Below the pieces are notes generated by a model. The model saw only the letters and a list, made by a program, of their open reading frames with translations, was not told the DNA's origin and searched no databases. A program made the position numbers and the translations under genes. A stretch of DNA of 64,000 bases from Okibacterium fritillariae (lineage in GTDB: Bacteria; Actinomycetota; Actinomycetes; Actinomycetales; Microbacteriaceae), in NCBI RefSeq assembly GCF_900167575.1, contig NZ_FUZP01000001.1, forward strand, positions 806,001-870,000, in the 5' to 3' direction. This document shows, one piece after another, positions 56,224 through 64,000 of the stretch; position 1 is the stretch's first letter, and the number at the start of each line of letters is the position of its first letter.

Positions 56224-57030
56224 ATGACGAACGCCAGCAACCGTCCACCCGCACCCGACCATTCGGTCGACCCCAACACTCCTGCCCTGCAGGTCACCGG
56301 GCTCGCCAAGAAGTTCGGCGAGAAAATCGCCGTCAACGGCATCAGCCTGACCGTGCCCACCGGGTCGTTCTACGGCCTCGTCGGCCCGAACGGCGCCGGC
56401 AAGACCACGACCCTCAGCATGGCCACCGGCCTGCTGCGACCCGACTACGGGCAGGCGTTCGTGCACGGCGTCGACATGTGGCAGCACCCCATCGAGGCCA
56501 AGCGCCTGCTCGGCATCCTCGCCGACGGTGTCAAGCTCTTCGACCGGCTCACGGGCGAGCAGCTCGTCACCTACAACGGGCTCCTCTCCGGGCTCGACCG
56601 TGACACGGTCGCCCAGCGCACGCGCGACCTGCTGGCGCTGCTCGACCTCGACAAGGCCGGCGGCACGCTCGTGGTCGACTACTCGGCCGGTATGACGAAG
56701 AAGATCGCCCTCGCATCCGCCCTCGTGCACGCACCGCGCGTGCTCGTGCTCGACGAACCGTTCGAATCGGTCGACCCCGTCTCGGCCGCCAACATCCGCG
56801 ACATCTTGAAGGGGTACGTGCAGAACGGCGGCACGGTCATCGTGTCGAGCCACTCGATGGACCTCGTGCAGCGCATGTGCGACCACGTGGCCGTGATCGC
56901 CGCCGGGCGCGTGCTCGTGGCGGGAACCGTCGACGAGGTGCGCGGCGAATCCACGCTCGAAGACAAGTTCGTCGAACTCGTCGGCGGCCGACACCACGCG
57001 GAGGGCCCGGAATGGTTGCGACTCTCGTAA
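56224..57030 (+). CDS. ABC exporter ATPase
   Basis: 268 residues. Walker A VGPNGAGKTT near residue 55, Q-loop/DGVKLFDRLTGEQL, signature-like YSAGMTKKIALASALVH (the canonical LSGGQ is replaced by YSAGM) and Walker B VLVLDEPFESVD, switch His in VSSHSMDLVQ. Related to ATPases of ABC-2-type exporters and YbhF/CcmA-type transporters. It overlaps the permease by 19 bases. Confidence 0.9.
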   Translation: MTNASNRPPAPDHSVDPNTPALQVTGLAKKFGEKIAVNGISLTVPTGSFYGLVGPNGAGKTTTLSMATGLLRPDYGQAFVHGVDMWQHPIEAKRLLGILADGVKLFDRLTGEQLVTYNGLLSGLDRDTVAQRTRDLLALLDLDKAGGTLVVDYSAGMTKKIALASALVHAPRVLVLDEPFESVDPVSAANIRDILKGYVQNGGTVIVSSHSMDLVQRMCDHVAVIAAGRVLVAGTVDEVRGESTLEDKFVELVGGRHHAEGPEWLRLS

Positions 57031-58592
57031 AACTGCGTTTCCTCGTCCTCAAGAACACGCTGTCGCGCAGCCCCTGGCAGATCGTCGCCGTCGTCATCGG
57101 CGCGCTCTACGGGCTCGGCCTGCTCTTCGGCATCGTCGCGGGCCTGATCGCGCTGAGCTTCGCGCCCCTCGACGTCACCACGCAGGTGCTCATCATCGCC
57201 GGGTCGGCGCTCGTGCTCGGTTGGGTCATCATCCCGCTCGTCTTCTCGGGCATCGAGCAGACCCTCGAACCGGCGCGACTCGTGCAATTCCCGATCCCGC
57301 TGCCCAAACTGCTGTTGGGGCTCGGCCTCTCCGGCATCCTGGGCGTGCCCGGCCTCGTCACCACCGTGGCGGCGCTCGCCATCACCATCAGCTGGATCCG
57401 CTACCCGGCGGCCGCGGTCGCCGCGATCGTCTGCGGCCTCGTCGGCGCCGTCACGTGTGTGCTCCTCTCGCGCGCGGTGGCCGCGCTCGGATCGGGACTC
57501 GCCTCGAAGCGCCGCTTCCGCGAGGTTTCCGGCACGATCGTGCTCATTCCGCTCATCCTCGCCGGCCCGATCATCATCGGTGTCACGGGCGGCCTGTCGA
57601 GTCTCGACGCGGACACCTTCCCGCGTGTGGCCCGCGTGCTCGGCTGGACGCCGCTCGGAGCCCCCTGGGCCGTCCCCGCCGATATCGCCGCGGGCGACTG
57701 GCTGCCCGCGCTCGCCAAATTCGTGATCGCGCTCGCCTTCCTCGCCATCGTCATCGTGATCTGGTATCGCGCCTTCGCGAGCGCACTGGTCAACCCGCCG
57801 CAGCAGGCCAACAAGCTGCGGGGTGCCGGCAAAGTGGGCCTATTCGGCGTGTTCCCCGCTACCCCGCGGGGTGCCGTCATGGCCCGGTCGCTCACCTACT
57901 GGGTGCGCGACCCGCGCTACCTGCGCCAGCTGATCTCGGTGCCGATCCTCTTCGCCGTGTTCTGGGTTGTGTCCACGTTCAACGAGAACTACATCCTGCT
58001 CTACCTGACGGGCCCGTTCATCGCGTTCTCGCTGGCACTCGTCATCTTCGCCGACATCTCCTACGACGGCACGGCCTTCGCGACCCACCTCGCCAACGGC
58101 GTGCGCGGCGTCGACGACCGGTGGGGCCGGGTTGCCGCGCTCCTGTCGTTCGGCCTGCCGGCCACCGTTCTGGGCGCCGTCGGCTCGGTGGCGATCTCGG
58201 GGGAGTGGGCGTTCCTACCCGCCATCCTCGGCCTCAGCCTCGGCCTGCTGTTCTCCGGCATGGCGGTCGTCAGCGTGTCGTCGGCGCGGTTCGTCATCAC
58301 CGTTCCGGCCGCGGGCGACTCGCCGTTCAAGTCGAACGCGGGCGGCAGCATCGGCCAGGCGGGCATCTCCTTCGCCGTGATGGGGATGCTGCTGCTCTTC
58401 AGCCTGCCCGAGATCGTTCTCACGATCATCGCGTTCGTCACGGGGGACATCGTCTTCGGTTATGCGACGCTCGCGGTGGGTGTGGTCCTCGGACTCGTGC
58501 TCATGTTCGTCGGCATCCGTGTCGGTGGCCGCACGCTCGACCGCACGGGCCCCGACCTGCTCGTCAAGCTCAAGCTGCTGCGGAACGGCTGA
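57012..58592 (+). CDS. ABC exporter membrane protein
   Basis: 526 residues, about 12 hydrophobic helices, starting VATLVKLRFLVLKNTL; ATG 57012 lies within the ATPase gene's end. Its length, the two six-helix halves and absence of other domains fit the ABC-2-type 'transport permease' group partnered with a single ATPase. Substrate unknown. The last 23 bases overlap the convergent MpaB-like gene. Confidence 0.8.
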   Translation: MVATLVKLRFLVLKNTLSRSPWQIVAVVIGALYGLGLLFGIVAGLIALSFAPLDVTTQVLIIAGSALVLGWVIIPLVFSGIEQTLEPARLVQFPIPLPKLLLGLGLSGILGVPGLVTTVAALAITISWIRYPAAAVAAIVCGLVGAVTCVLLSRAVAALGSGLASKRRFREVSGTIVLIPLILAGPIIIGVTGGLSSLDADTFPRVARVLGWTPLGAPWAVPADIAAGDWLPALAKFVIALAFLAIVIVIWYRAFASALVNPPQQANKLRGAGKVGLFGVFPATPRGAVMARSLTYWVRDPRYLRQLISVPILFAVFWVVSTFNENYILLYLTGPFIAFSLALVIFADISYDGTAFATHLANGVRGVDDRWGRVAALLSFGLPATVLGAVGSVAISGEWAFLPAILGLSLGLLFSGMAVVSVSSARFVITVPAAGDSPFKSNAGGSIGQAGISFAVMGMLLLFSLPEIVLTIIAFVTGDIVFGYATLAVGVVLGLVLMFVGIRVGGRTLDRTGPDLLVKLKLLRNG

Positions 58593-59430
58593 CCCTCAGC
58601 CGCCGCAGATAGAGATCGCGCGGGGCGGTGCGGATGACTCGGGGCAGGCGTGGCCAGATCGCCCGGGTCTTCCGCATCGCCGCGTCGAAGCGCCGTTGGC
58701 GGCCCGGTGTCCAGCGGAAACCGAAGGCCTCCCGCAGGCGATCGTCGAGCAGTCCGACCGTTATGAGGCGCGCCAGGGGCATGCCCGCCTTCAACCAGAG
58801 GGGGCCCCGGCGCGGGTGCAGCAGGTCGGCGGCGACACGTCGGGCCTCGGGAGTGACCCGGAGCTCGGCCATCCGTTTGGCCCAATAGGCCTCGAAGGCC
58901 GCGCGATCGGCCGGCCACGCGCCCTCGGGAACCTGCAGCGCCGTGCCGAGAACGGCGTAGCCCTGATAGACGCGCTCGGCGTCGGCGGGCGAGAGACGGC
59001 CGAAGATGCGCTCGAACATGCGGATGGCGGTGTCGTAGAGCGTGGCGGCCACCCACAGTTGCGCATCGGCATCGAAGGCGTCGTAGGTGACCGGGTGAGG
59101 GTTGCCGGCGCCGATCAACGACGCAGGCGGCCCGTCGCCACCGGACGTCTCGGCCCCGCGAGACCCGCGAGTGGGGCGTGGATCGCTATGAACGGGCCCG
59201 TGCGCATGATTGACCCGCCGCGCCGTCTCGCGCCGCTCGGCTTCGGTGCCGAACACCTGCGCGTAGACGAACGACAGGGTGCCGTTCAGGCGGTCGAGCG
59301 GTCGCTCGCTGAAGTTGGAGTGCGCGGCGATCGCGACGCCGATGCGGGGGTCGGCGATCTGCAACAGGATGGCGCGACCGCCGCCCGCGATGAGCACACC
59401 CTCGCGCGCGACATCCCCCAGATCGGTCAT
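58570..59430 (-). CDS. MpaB-type oxygenase domain (DUF2236) protein
   Basis: 286 residues. The DUF2236/MpaB domain is recognised from LLQIADPRIGVAIAAHSNFSERPLDRL (near residue 15), YAQVFGTEAER, and DAQLWVAATLYDTAIRMFERIFGRL with HPRRGPLWLKAGMPLAR later. Members are haem-binding, latex-clearing-protein-like oxygenases in a few studied cases; activity here is unproved. ATG 59430 chosen over an unconserved GTG at 59553. It ends inside the ABC permease's last 23 bases. Confidence 0.82.
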   Translation of the reverse strand: MTDLGDVAREGVLIAGGGRAILLQIADPRIGVAIAAHSNFSERPLDRLNGTLSFVYAQVFGTEAERRETARRVNHAHGPVHSDPRPTRGSRGAETSGGDGPPASLIGAGNPHPVTYDAFDADAQLWVAATLYDTAIRMFERIFGRLSPADAERVYQGYAVLGTALQVPEGAWPADRAAFEAYWAKRMAELRVTPEARRVAADLLHPRRGPLWLKAGMPLARLITVGLLDDRLREAFGFRWTPGRQRRFDAAMRKTRAIWPRLPRVIRTAPRDLYLRRLRVSRSAAA

Positions 59431-59590
59431 GGCGTGCACCCTATCGCGGCCAGCTTGGAGGGCCGTGCCACAACCCGACCGCCGCACGGGAGTAGAGTCG
59501 GGGAAGGCAATTTCTCTCGACGTCGAGCAAACCTCGGCCGGAGAACGCCGCACACACTCACACAGATAGAGGCGGGGTTAGGAACCGAAC

Positions 59591-60754
59591 GTGGATCTTT
59601 ACGAGTACCAGGCACGAGACCTATTCGAGAAGTACGAGGTGCCGGTGCTACCCGGTATCGTCGCCGAGACGCCCGAGGAGGTGCGCGCCGCCGCCGAGAA
59701 GTTGGGCGGTGTCGTCGTCGTCAAGGCCCAGGTGAAGACCGGAGGCCGCGGCAAGGCCGGCGGCGTCAAGGTGGCGAAGACGCCCGATGAGGCTGAGGAA
59801 GCGGCGAAAGCCATTCTCGGCCTCGACATCAAGGGCCACGTCGTCAAGCGCGTCATGGTCGCGGGCGGCGCCCGCATCGCCCAGGAGTTCTACTTCTCGG
59901 TGCTGCTCGACCGCGCCAACCGCTCCTACCTGTCGCTCACGAGCGTCGAGGGCGGCATGGAGATCGAGGTGCTCGCCGTCGAGAAGCCCGAGGCGCTCGC
60001 GCGCATCGAGGTCGACCCGATCGCCGGCATCGACATCGCCAAGGCCCGCGAGATCGCCGAAGCCGCGAACTTCCCGGCCGAGCTGGTCGACAAGGTGGCC
60101 GACGTCTTCGTCAAGCTCTACGCCGTCTACACCGGCGAAGACGCGACGCTCGTCGAGGTCAACCCGCTCGTGCTCACCGAAGAGGGCGACATCATCGCGC
60201 TCGACGGCAAGGTCTCGCTCGACGAGAACGCCTCGTTCCGTCACGCCGACCACGCAGCCCTCGAAGACACGGCGGCCGAAGACCCGCTCGAGTTGAAGGC
60301 CAAGGAGAACGACCTCAACTACGTCAAGCTCGACGGCGAGGTCGGAATCATCGGAAACGGTGCCGGACTCGTCATGTCCACGCTCGACGTCGTCGCCTAC
60401 GCCGGCGAGGCACACGGTGGCGTCAAGCCCGCCAACTTCCTCGACATCGGCGGCGGAGCATCGGCAGCCGTCATGGCCGCCGGCCTCGACGTCATCCTGG
60501 GTGACTCGCAGGTCAAGAGCGTGTTCGTCAACGTGTTCGGCGGCATCACGGCATGCGACGCCGTGGCCAACGGAATCGTCGACGCCCTCGGCATCCTGGG
60601 CGACACCGCCACCAAGCCGCTCGTCGTGCGACTCGACGGCAACAAGGTCGACGAGGGCCGCGCCATTCTGCAGGCCGCGAACCACCCCCTCATCACCCTC
60701 GCCGCCACCATGGACGAGGGCGCCGACAAGGCCGCCGAACTGGCTTCCCGCTAA
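59591..60754 (+). CDS. sucC: succinyl-CoA synthetase beta subunit
   Basis: 387 residues from GTG 59591. ATP-grasp fold: starts [22 protein letters not shown]-like (GTG read as Met), with [20 protein letters not shown] near residue 45 and [26 protein letters not shown] near 195. The C-terminal ligase domain has [20 protein letters not shown] and [20 protein letters not shown]. Makes succinate, CoA and ATP/GTP from succinyl-CoA with sucD, 27 bases downstream. Confidence 0.96.
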   Translation: MDLYEYQARDLFEKYEVPVLPGIVAETPEEVRAAAEKLGGVVVVKAQVKTGGRGKAGGVKVAKTPDEAEEAAKAILGLDIKGHVVKRVMVAGGARIAQEFYFSVLLDRANRSYLSLTSVEGGMEIEVLAVEKPEALARIEVDPIAGIDIAKAREIAEAANFPAELVDKVADVFVKLYAVYTGEDATLVEVNPLVLTEEGDIIALDGKVSLDENASFRHADHAALEDTAAEDPLELKAKENDLNYVKLDGEVGIIGNGAGLVMSTLDVVAYAGEAHGGVKPANFLDIGGGASAAVMAAGLDVILGDSQVKSVFVNVFGGITACDAVANGIVDALGILGDTATKPLVVRLDGNKVDEGRAILQAANHPLITLAATMDEGADKAAELASR

Positions 60755-60781
60755 AGCGCGGAAAGGACTAAGGAAAAAAGC

Positions 60782-61672
60782 ATGTCAATCTTCCTCAACA
60801 AGGATTCGAAGGTCATCGTCCAGGGCATCACCGGCGGCGAGGGCACCAAGCACACCGCCCTCATGCTGAAGGCCGGCACCCAGGTCGTCGGCGGCGTCAA
60901 CGCGCGCAAGGCCGGCACCACCGTCACGCACGAGGGCGGCGTCGAGCTGCCCGTGTTCGGCACCGTGGCCGAGGCCATCGAGAAGACCGGCGCCGACGTG
61001 TCCATCGCGTTCGTGCCGCCCGCCTTCACCAAGGATGCGGTCATCGAGGCCATCGACGCCGAGATCCCGCTGCTCGTCATCATCACCGAGGGCGTGCCCA
61101 TCGGCGACTCGGCCGAGTTCTGGGCCTATGCCAAGGAGAAGGGCTCGAAGACCCGCATCATCGGTCCGAACTGCCCCGGCATCATCACGCCCGGTGAGTC
61201 GCTCGTGGGCATCACCCCCGCGAACATCACGGGCAAGGGCCCCATCGGCCTCGTCTCGAAGTCGGGCACCCTGACCTACCAGATGATGTATGAGCTGCGC
61301 GAGATCGGTTTCTCCACGGCCATCGGCATCGGCGGCGACCCCATCATCGGCACGACGCACATCGACGCGCTCGCCGCGTTCGAGGCCGACCCCGAGACCA
61401 AGGCCATCGTCATGATCGGCGAGATCGGTGGAGACGCCGAAGAGCGTGCCGCCGACTTCATCAAGGCCAACGTCACGAAGCCGGTCGTCGGCTACGTCGC
61501 GGGCTTCACCGCCCCCGAGGGCAAGACCATGGGCCACGCCGGCGCCATCGTGTCGGGCTCGGCCGGAACGGCTCAGGCCAAGAAGGAAGCCCTCGAGGCT
61601 GCGGGCGTCAAGGTCGGCAAGACGCCGTCCGAGACCGCCAACCTCATGCGCGACATCATCGCGTCGCTCTAA
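60782..61672 (+). CDS. sucD: succinyl-CoA synthetase alpha subunit
   Basis: 296 residues. N-terminal CoA-binding domain ([36 protein letters not shown]), the [15 protein letters not shown] block, and [17 protein letters not shown] with the phosphorylated His (His in MGHAGAIV). It completes the TCA-cycle succinyl-CoA synthetase. Followed by a strong terminator. Confidence 0.96.
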   Translation: MSIFLNKDSKVIVQGITGGEGTKHTALMLKAGTQVVGGVNARKAGTTVTHEGGVELPVFGTVAEAIEKTGADVSIAFVPPAFTKDAVIEAIDAEIPLLVIITEGVPIGDSAEFWAYAKEKGSKTRIIGPNCPGIITPGESLVGITPANITGKGPIGLVSKSGTLTYQMMYELREIGFSTAIGIGGDPIIGTTHIDALAAFEADPETKAIVMIGEIGGDAEERAADFIKANVTKPVVGYVAGFTAPEGKTMGHAGAIVSGSAGTAQAKKEALEAAGVKVGKTPSETANLMRDIIASL

Positions 61673-61685
61673 CTCGCGCCCAGCG

Positions 61686-61740
61686 CACACACGACAGAAG
61701 GCCCGCCCGGTTCGCCGGTGCGGGCCTTCTGTCGTGTGTG
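61686..61740 (+). terminator. 21-bp stem terminator after sucD
   Basis: Perfect 21-bp stem (61686-61706 with 61720-61740) closing a 13-base loop; the strongest hairpin in the window. Confidence 0.85.
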
Positions 61741-61788
61741 GAGGAAGGTTTGTTGGCGCCGCGCCCTGGTTAGAGCGCGCGAGAAGCG

Positions 61789-61802
61789 ATAAGGTGCCTT
61801 AT
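61789..61802. promoter_or_regulatory. palindrome ATAAGG-TG-CCTTAT, candidate operator of the HTH-MntA gene
   Basis: Perfect 6-bp arms around a two-base centre, directly upstream of the HTH-MntA start codon. Typical position for autoregulation by an antitoxin with its own HTH. Confidence 0.55.
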
Positions 61803-61813
61803 GGAAGGTGAGT

Positions 61814-62311
61814 ATGAAGAAGGCCATTGAAGAAAGGCTGCGGCTCGAACTGGCATCCGCGGCCAAGCGGAGGGCCGACGCATCCACTGATCTGAGGTTC
61901 GCGGTGCTGCGTGCCTCGACGTGGGGGATATCCCAGCGCGAGATCGCTGCCATCCTCGGCGTGAGTCAGCCCGCGGTGTCCCAGATGCTGGGAACGGTGC
62001 GTCGCGCTTCTCTGGGCCATGGCCCGATCGGGAGACATGTCCTCGAGCACCGCGACGACATCGTCCGCATCGCTCGCCAACATGAGGCCAGCAGGCTTCG
62101 CGTCTTCGGTTCCGTGGCGCGCGGAGAAGACACCGATGACAGCGACCTAGACCTTCTCGTCGAGATGCCCACCGGGGTCGGCATGTTGGCCATTGCCCGC
62201 CTGGGCGATGAATTGGCCGACCTGCTCGGCTTCCCGGTCGATATCGTCCCCGAGCATCAGGTGAAGGCCGAGTCCCTCGAAGCGTTGCTCGCATCGGCAG
62301 TCCTGCTGTGA
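61814..62311 (+). CDS. MntA-type nucleotidyltransferase antitoxin with N-terminal HTH
   Basis: 165 residues. Residues about 35-58 (WGISQREIAAILGVSQPAVSQML) form a helix-turn-helix; from about residue 90 comes the MNT nucleotidyltransferase core RVFGSVARGEDTDDSDLDLLVEM, giving the GS...DxD active site, with a third Asp in VDIV. MntA antitoxins AMPylate a Tyr of HepT to neutralise it. Most MntA lack a DNA-binding domain; here one is fused. ATG 61814 (GGAAGG five bases upstream) is favoured over the GTG at 61808. It overlaps hepT by four bases. Confidence 0.85.
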   Translation: MKKAIEERLRLELASAAKRRADASTDLRFAVLRASTWGISQREIAAILGVSQPAVSQMLGTVRRASLGHGPIGRHVLEHRDDIVRIARQHEASRLRVFGSVARGEDTDDSDLDLLVEMPTGVGMLAIARLGDELADLLGFPVDIVPEHQVKAESLEALLASAVLL

Positions 62312-62637
62312 AGAGGACCGACGCCGATCACCTCGACGACGCGCTCACGCATCTGCGCGTGCTCCACGAGCATCTGATGCTGACAGAAGCTCACGACCAG
62401 GTGGTGCTGGATGCTGCAGGCCTGCGTCTCTCGGCCTCCATCGAGTGTGTCGGGCAGATCTCAGAAGCTCTGCGGATGACGGTTATCGACGAGCGCACCT
62501 GGCGAGCGGTGCGCGGGATGCGCAACCGAATCGCTCATGCCTACGCTTTCGTCGACCCGGCCGTGCTGCGCTCGACACTCAAGGGTGACGTGGCGGGGTT
62601 TCACGACGACGTCCGAAGGCTTCGGGCGAAGGCCTAG
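62308..62637 (+). CDS. HepT-type HEPN ribonuclease toxin
   Basis: 109 residues from GTG 62308. All-helical HEPN/DUF86 protein. The RX4HXY motif is intact (RNRIAHAY), including the Tyr that MntA modifies, so the toxin should be functional. HepT cleaves RNA, in some systems tRNA. It overlaps the HTH-MntA gene, giving one coupled toxin-antitoxin module. Confidence 0.88.
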   Translation: MKRTDADHLDDALTHLRVLHEHLMLTEAHDQVVLDAAGLRLSASIECVGQISEALRMTVIDERTWRAVRGMRNRIAHAYAFVDPAVLRSTLKGDVAGFHDDVRRLRAKA

Positions 62638-62706
62638 GCGCGTTGTTACGCTCGCCCGACCGACGGGTCCGCGGGCTGGAGCGCGGGCGCGCAACAGCGC
62701 GAACAG

Positions 62707-62752
62707 AACGCCGGGCGTCGTCGCGGAAGATCCGCGGCCGACGCCCGGCGTT
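62707..62752. terminator. bidirectional terminator between hepT and the MFS gene
   Basis: A 14-bp stem (62707-62720 with 62739-62752) enclosing a further CGCGGA/TCCGCG stem. Serves the convergent hepT and MFS genes. Confidence 0.8.
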
Positions 62753-62769
62753 ATGCGTGCACCGAGTGA

Positions 62770-64000
62770 CTAGTGCGCGACGACCGGCTCGGCGACCGCC
62801 GGGGCCGTGCCCTCGGGGTTGTGCAGCGAGACGCCGTGGCCGCGACGGCGGAACAGCAGGGCCGACAGGATCGCTCCGACGAGGAAGAAACCCGCGCCCC
62901 AGAAGTAGGCCGTCGAGTAGCTGTGCACGGCCGCGTCGGCGAGCACCTCGGGTGAGGCGGGCAGGTTCGAGGCCACGAAGTCGGTGGCCGCGGTTGCCGC
63001 GAGCGTGTTGAGGAGCGCGGTGCCGATCGACCCGCCGACCTGCTGGCTCGTGTTCACCATGGCCGAGGCGACGCCGGCGAACTGGCGGTCGACTCCGAGG
63101 GTCGCGGTCTGCATGGACGCCGGCATGATCGAACCCATCGCGAAACCGAGAACCATGAGCGCGGGCAGCACATCGGCCGCATAGGTGCTGTCGAGGGTGA
63201 GGCGCGTGAGCAGCAGCATCCCCGTCACGCCGAGGATCATGCCGAACGGCACCATGACCTTGGGGCCGAAGCGCGGCACGAAGATGTTGGTCGAGAGCTG
63301 CGCGGCGAGCACGAGCATGCCGATCATGGGCAGGAACGACAGGCCGGTCTGGATGGGGGAGTAGCCGAGCGACGCCTGCAGGTAGTAGGTGACGAAGAGG
63401 AAGATCCCGAACATGCCCGCGCCGGCGATGAGTACCGAGGCGTAGGCGGCCCCGCGGTTGCGGTCGAGAACGATCGACAGCGGCAGAAGCGGATGCGCGG
63501 CGCGACGCTGCCAGAACACGAAGGCGACGAGCAGCACGACGCTCGCGGCGAGCATGCCCCACGTGGCCGGGGAGTCCCAGCCGTCGGTCTCGGCGTTCGA
63601 GAAGCCGTAGACGAGCGTGAAGAGGGCGCCGGACACGAGGATGGTTCCCGGAACGTCGAGCTTCGGCCGCGCGCCTTCGCGCTTCGGCGAGGAGACGAAG
63701 ATGACGGCACCGATGATGGCGATGATCGCGATGAAGACGTTGATGTAGAGGTTCCAGCGCCAGTCGAGCTTCTCGGTGAGGAAACCGCCGAGCAGCAGGC
63801 CGACCGCGCCACCCGCACCGGCGATGGCGCCGAAGACACCGAATGCCCGGGCGCGTTCCTTGGGGATCGTGAACGTCGTGGTGAGCACGGCGAGGGCCGT
63901 CGGGGCGAGCAGTGCGCCGAAGGCACCCTGCAGGGCCCGGGCGGCGACCAGCAGGCCGAAGCTGTCGGCGGCACCACCCAGCGCGGAGGCGAGGGCGAAA
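62770..64000 (-). CDS. DHA2-family MFS transporter, 5' end beyond window
   Basis: Minus-strand frame open through the right edge (410 codons visible; start missing). The upstream part ALGGAADSFGLLVAARALQG is an MFS helix 4 type motif. Visible helices and motifs include VFGAIAGAGGAVGLLLGGFLTEKLDWRWNLYINV (helix 5-6 motif C and the DWRWNLYIN block typical of 14-helix drug:H+ antiporters). The first two to four helices lie outside. Probably exports drugs or similar compounds. Substrate unknown. Confidence 0.88.
   Translation of the reverse strand, partial: FALASALGGAADSFGLLVAARALQGAFGALLAPTALAVLTTTFTIPKERARAFGVFGAIAGAGGAVGLLLGGFLTEKLDWRWNLYINVFIAIIAIIGAVIFVSSPKREGARPKLDVPGTILVSGALFTLVYGFSNAETDGWDSPATWGMLAASVVLLVAFVFWQRRAAHPLLPLSIVLDRNRGAAYASVLIAGAGMFGIFLFVTYYLQASLGYSPIQTGLSFLPMIGMLVLAAQLSTNIFVPRFGPKVMVPFGMILGVTGMLLLTRLTLDSTYAADVLPALMVLGFAMGSIMPASMQTATLGVDRQFAGVASAMVNTSQQVGGSIGTALLNTLAATAATDFVASNLPASPEVLADAAVHSYSTAYFWGAGFFLVGAILSALLFRRRGHGVSLHNPEGTAPAVAEPVVAH

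Overview
The window is high-GC DNA from an actinobacterium, most likely a member of the Microbacteriaceae. The evidence is the GC-rich third codon positions, the frequent GTG starts, and gene content and order (DUF305/DUF3105 pair, KhtT/KhtU-type antiporter, SURF1, DUF3817, guaA, pcrA, sucCD). This placement is inference; no rRNA gene is present. Most of the window is chromosomal core and sugar catabolism. No insertion sequence, prophage or CRISPR array was seen.

Layout. 1-3.8 kb: a secreted protein cut by the left edge, a coupled DUF3105-DUF305 pair and an Nramp metal transporter, all on the minus strand. 3.9-7.7 kb: transsulfuration genes (cbs, metB) and a glycerate kinase. 7.7-13.5 kb: D-xylose module, with xylA and xylB on the minus strand facing a ROK regulator that is coupled to a GH1 beta-glucosidase; a promoter and candidate operator lie in the divergent gap. 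13.5-14.4 kb: three small genes of unknown function with more mixed codon use. 14.4-24.1 kb: L-arabinose module, with a LacI-type regulator, araB-araD-araA and a ChvE/GguA/GguB-type ABC importer. Two matching operator boxes tie the regulator to itself and to araB. 24.2-25.8 kb: a degenerate paralogue of the importer ATPase without Walker A motifs.

25.8-36.3 kb is the most unusual part: two adjacent giant secreted proteins (about 1400 and 1830 residues) made almost wholly of calcium-type Asp-rich TSP3 repeats. The repeats are arranged in about 156-residue super-repeats. The proteins have different N-terminal domains and nearly identical LSNTG/membrane-anchor C-termini.

36.5-42 kb: a Bcr/CflA-type exporter, a coupled chain (PAP2 phosphatase, alditol-oxidase-like flavoprotein, GNAT), a MarR regulator and a PH-like membrane protein. 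42-52 kb: tRNA-Ser(GGA), SRP RNA, pta-ackA, KhtT/KhtU-type antiporter, SURF1, DUF3817, guaA and a Bax inhibitor-1 family protein. 52-64 kb: glycerophosphodiesterase, PcrA helicase, an ABC exporter pair, an MpaB/DUF2236 protein, sucCD, an HTH-MntA/HepT toxin-antitoxin module with its own palindrome, and a DHA2-type MFS transporter cut by the right edge.

The xylose and arabinose modules form a pentose-use region: XylA/XylB feed xylulose 5-phosphate, AraA/AraB/AraD convert L-arabinose to the same product, and the ABC importer brings in sugar. All functional calls rest on reading motifs and context by eye; no database search was possible.
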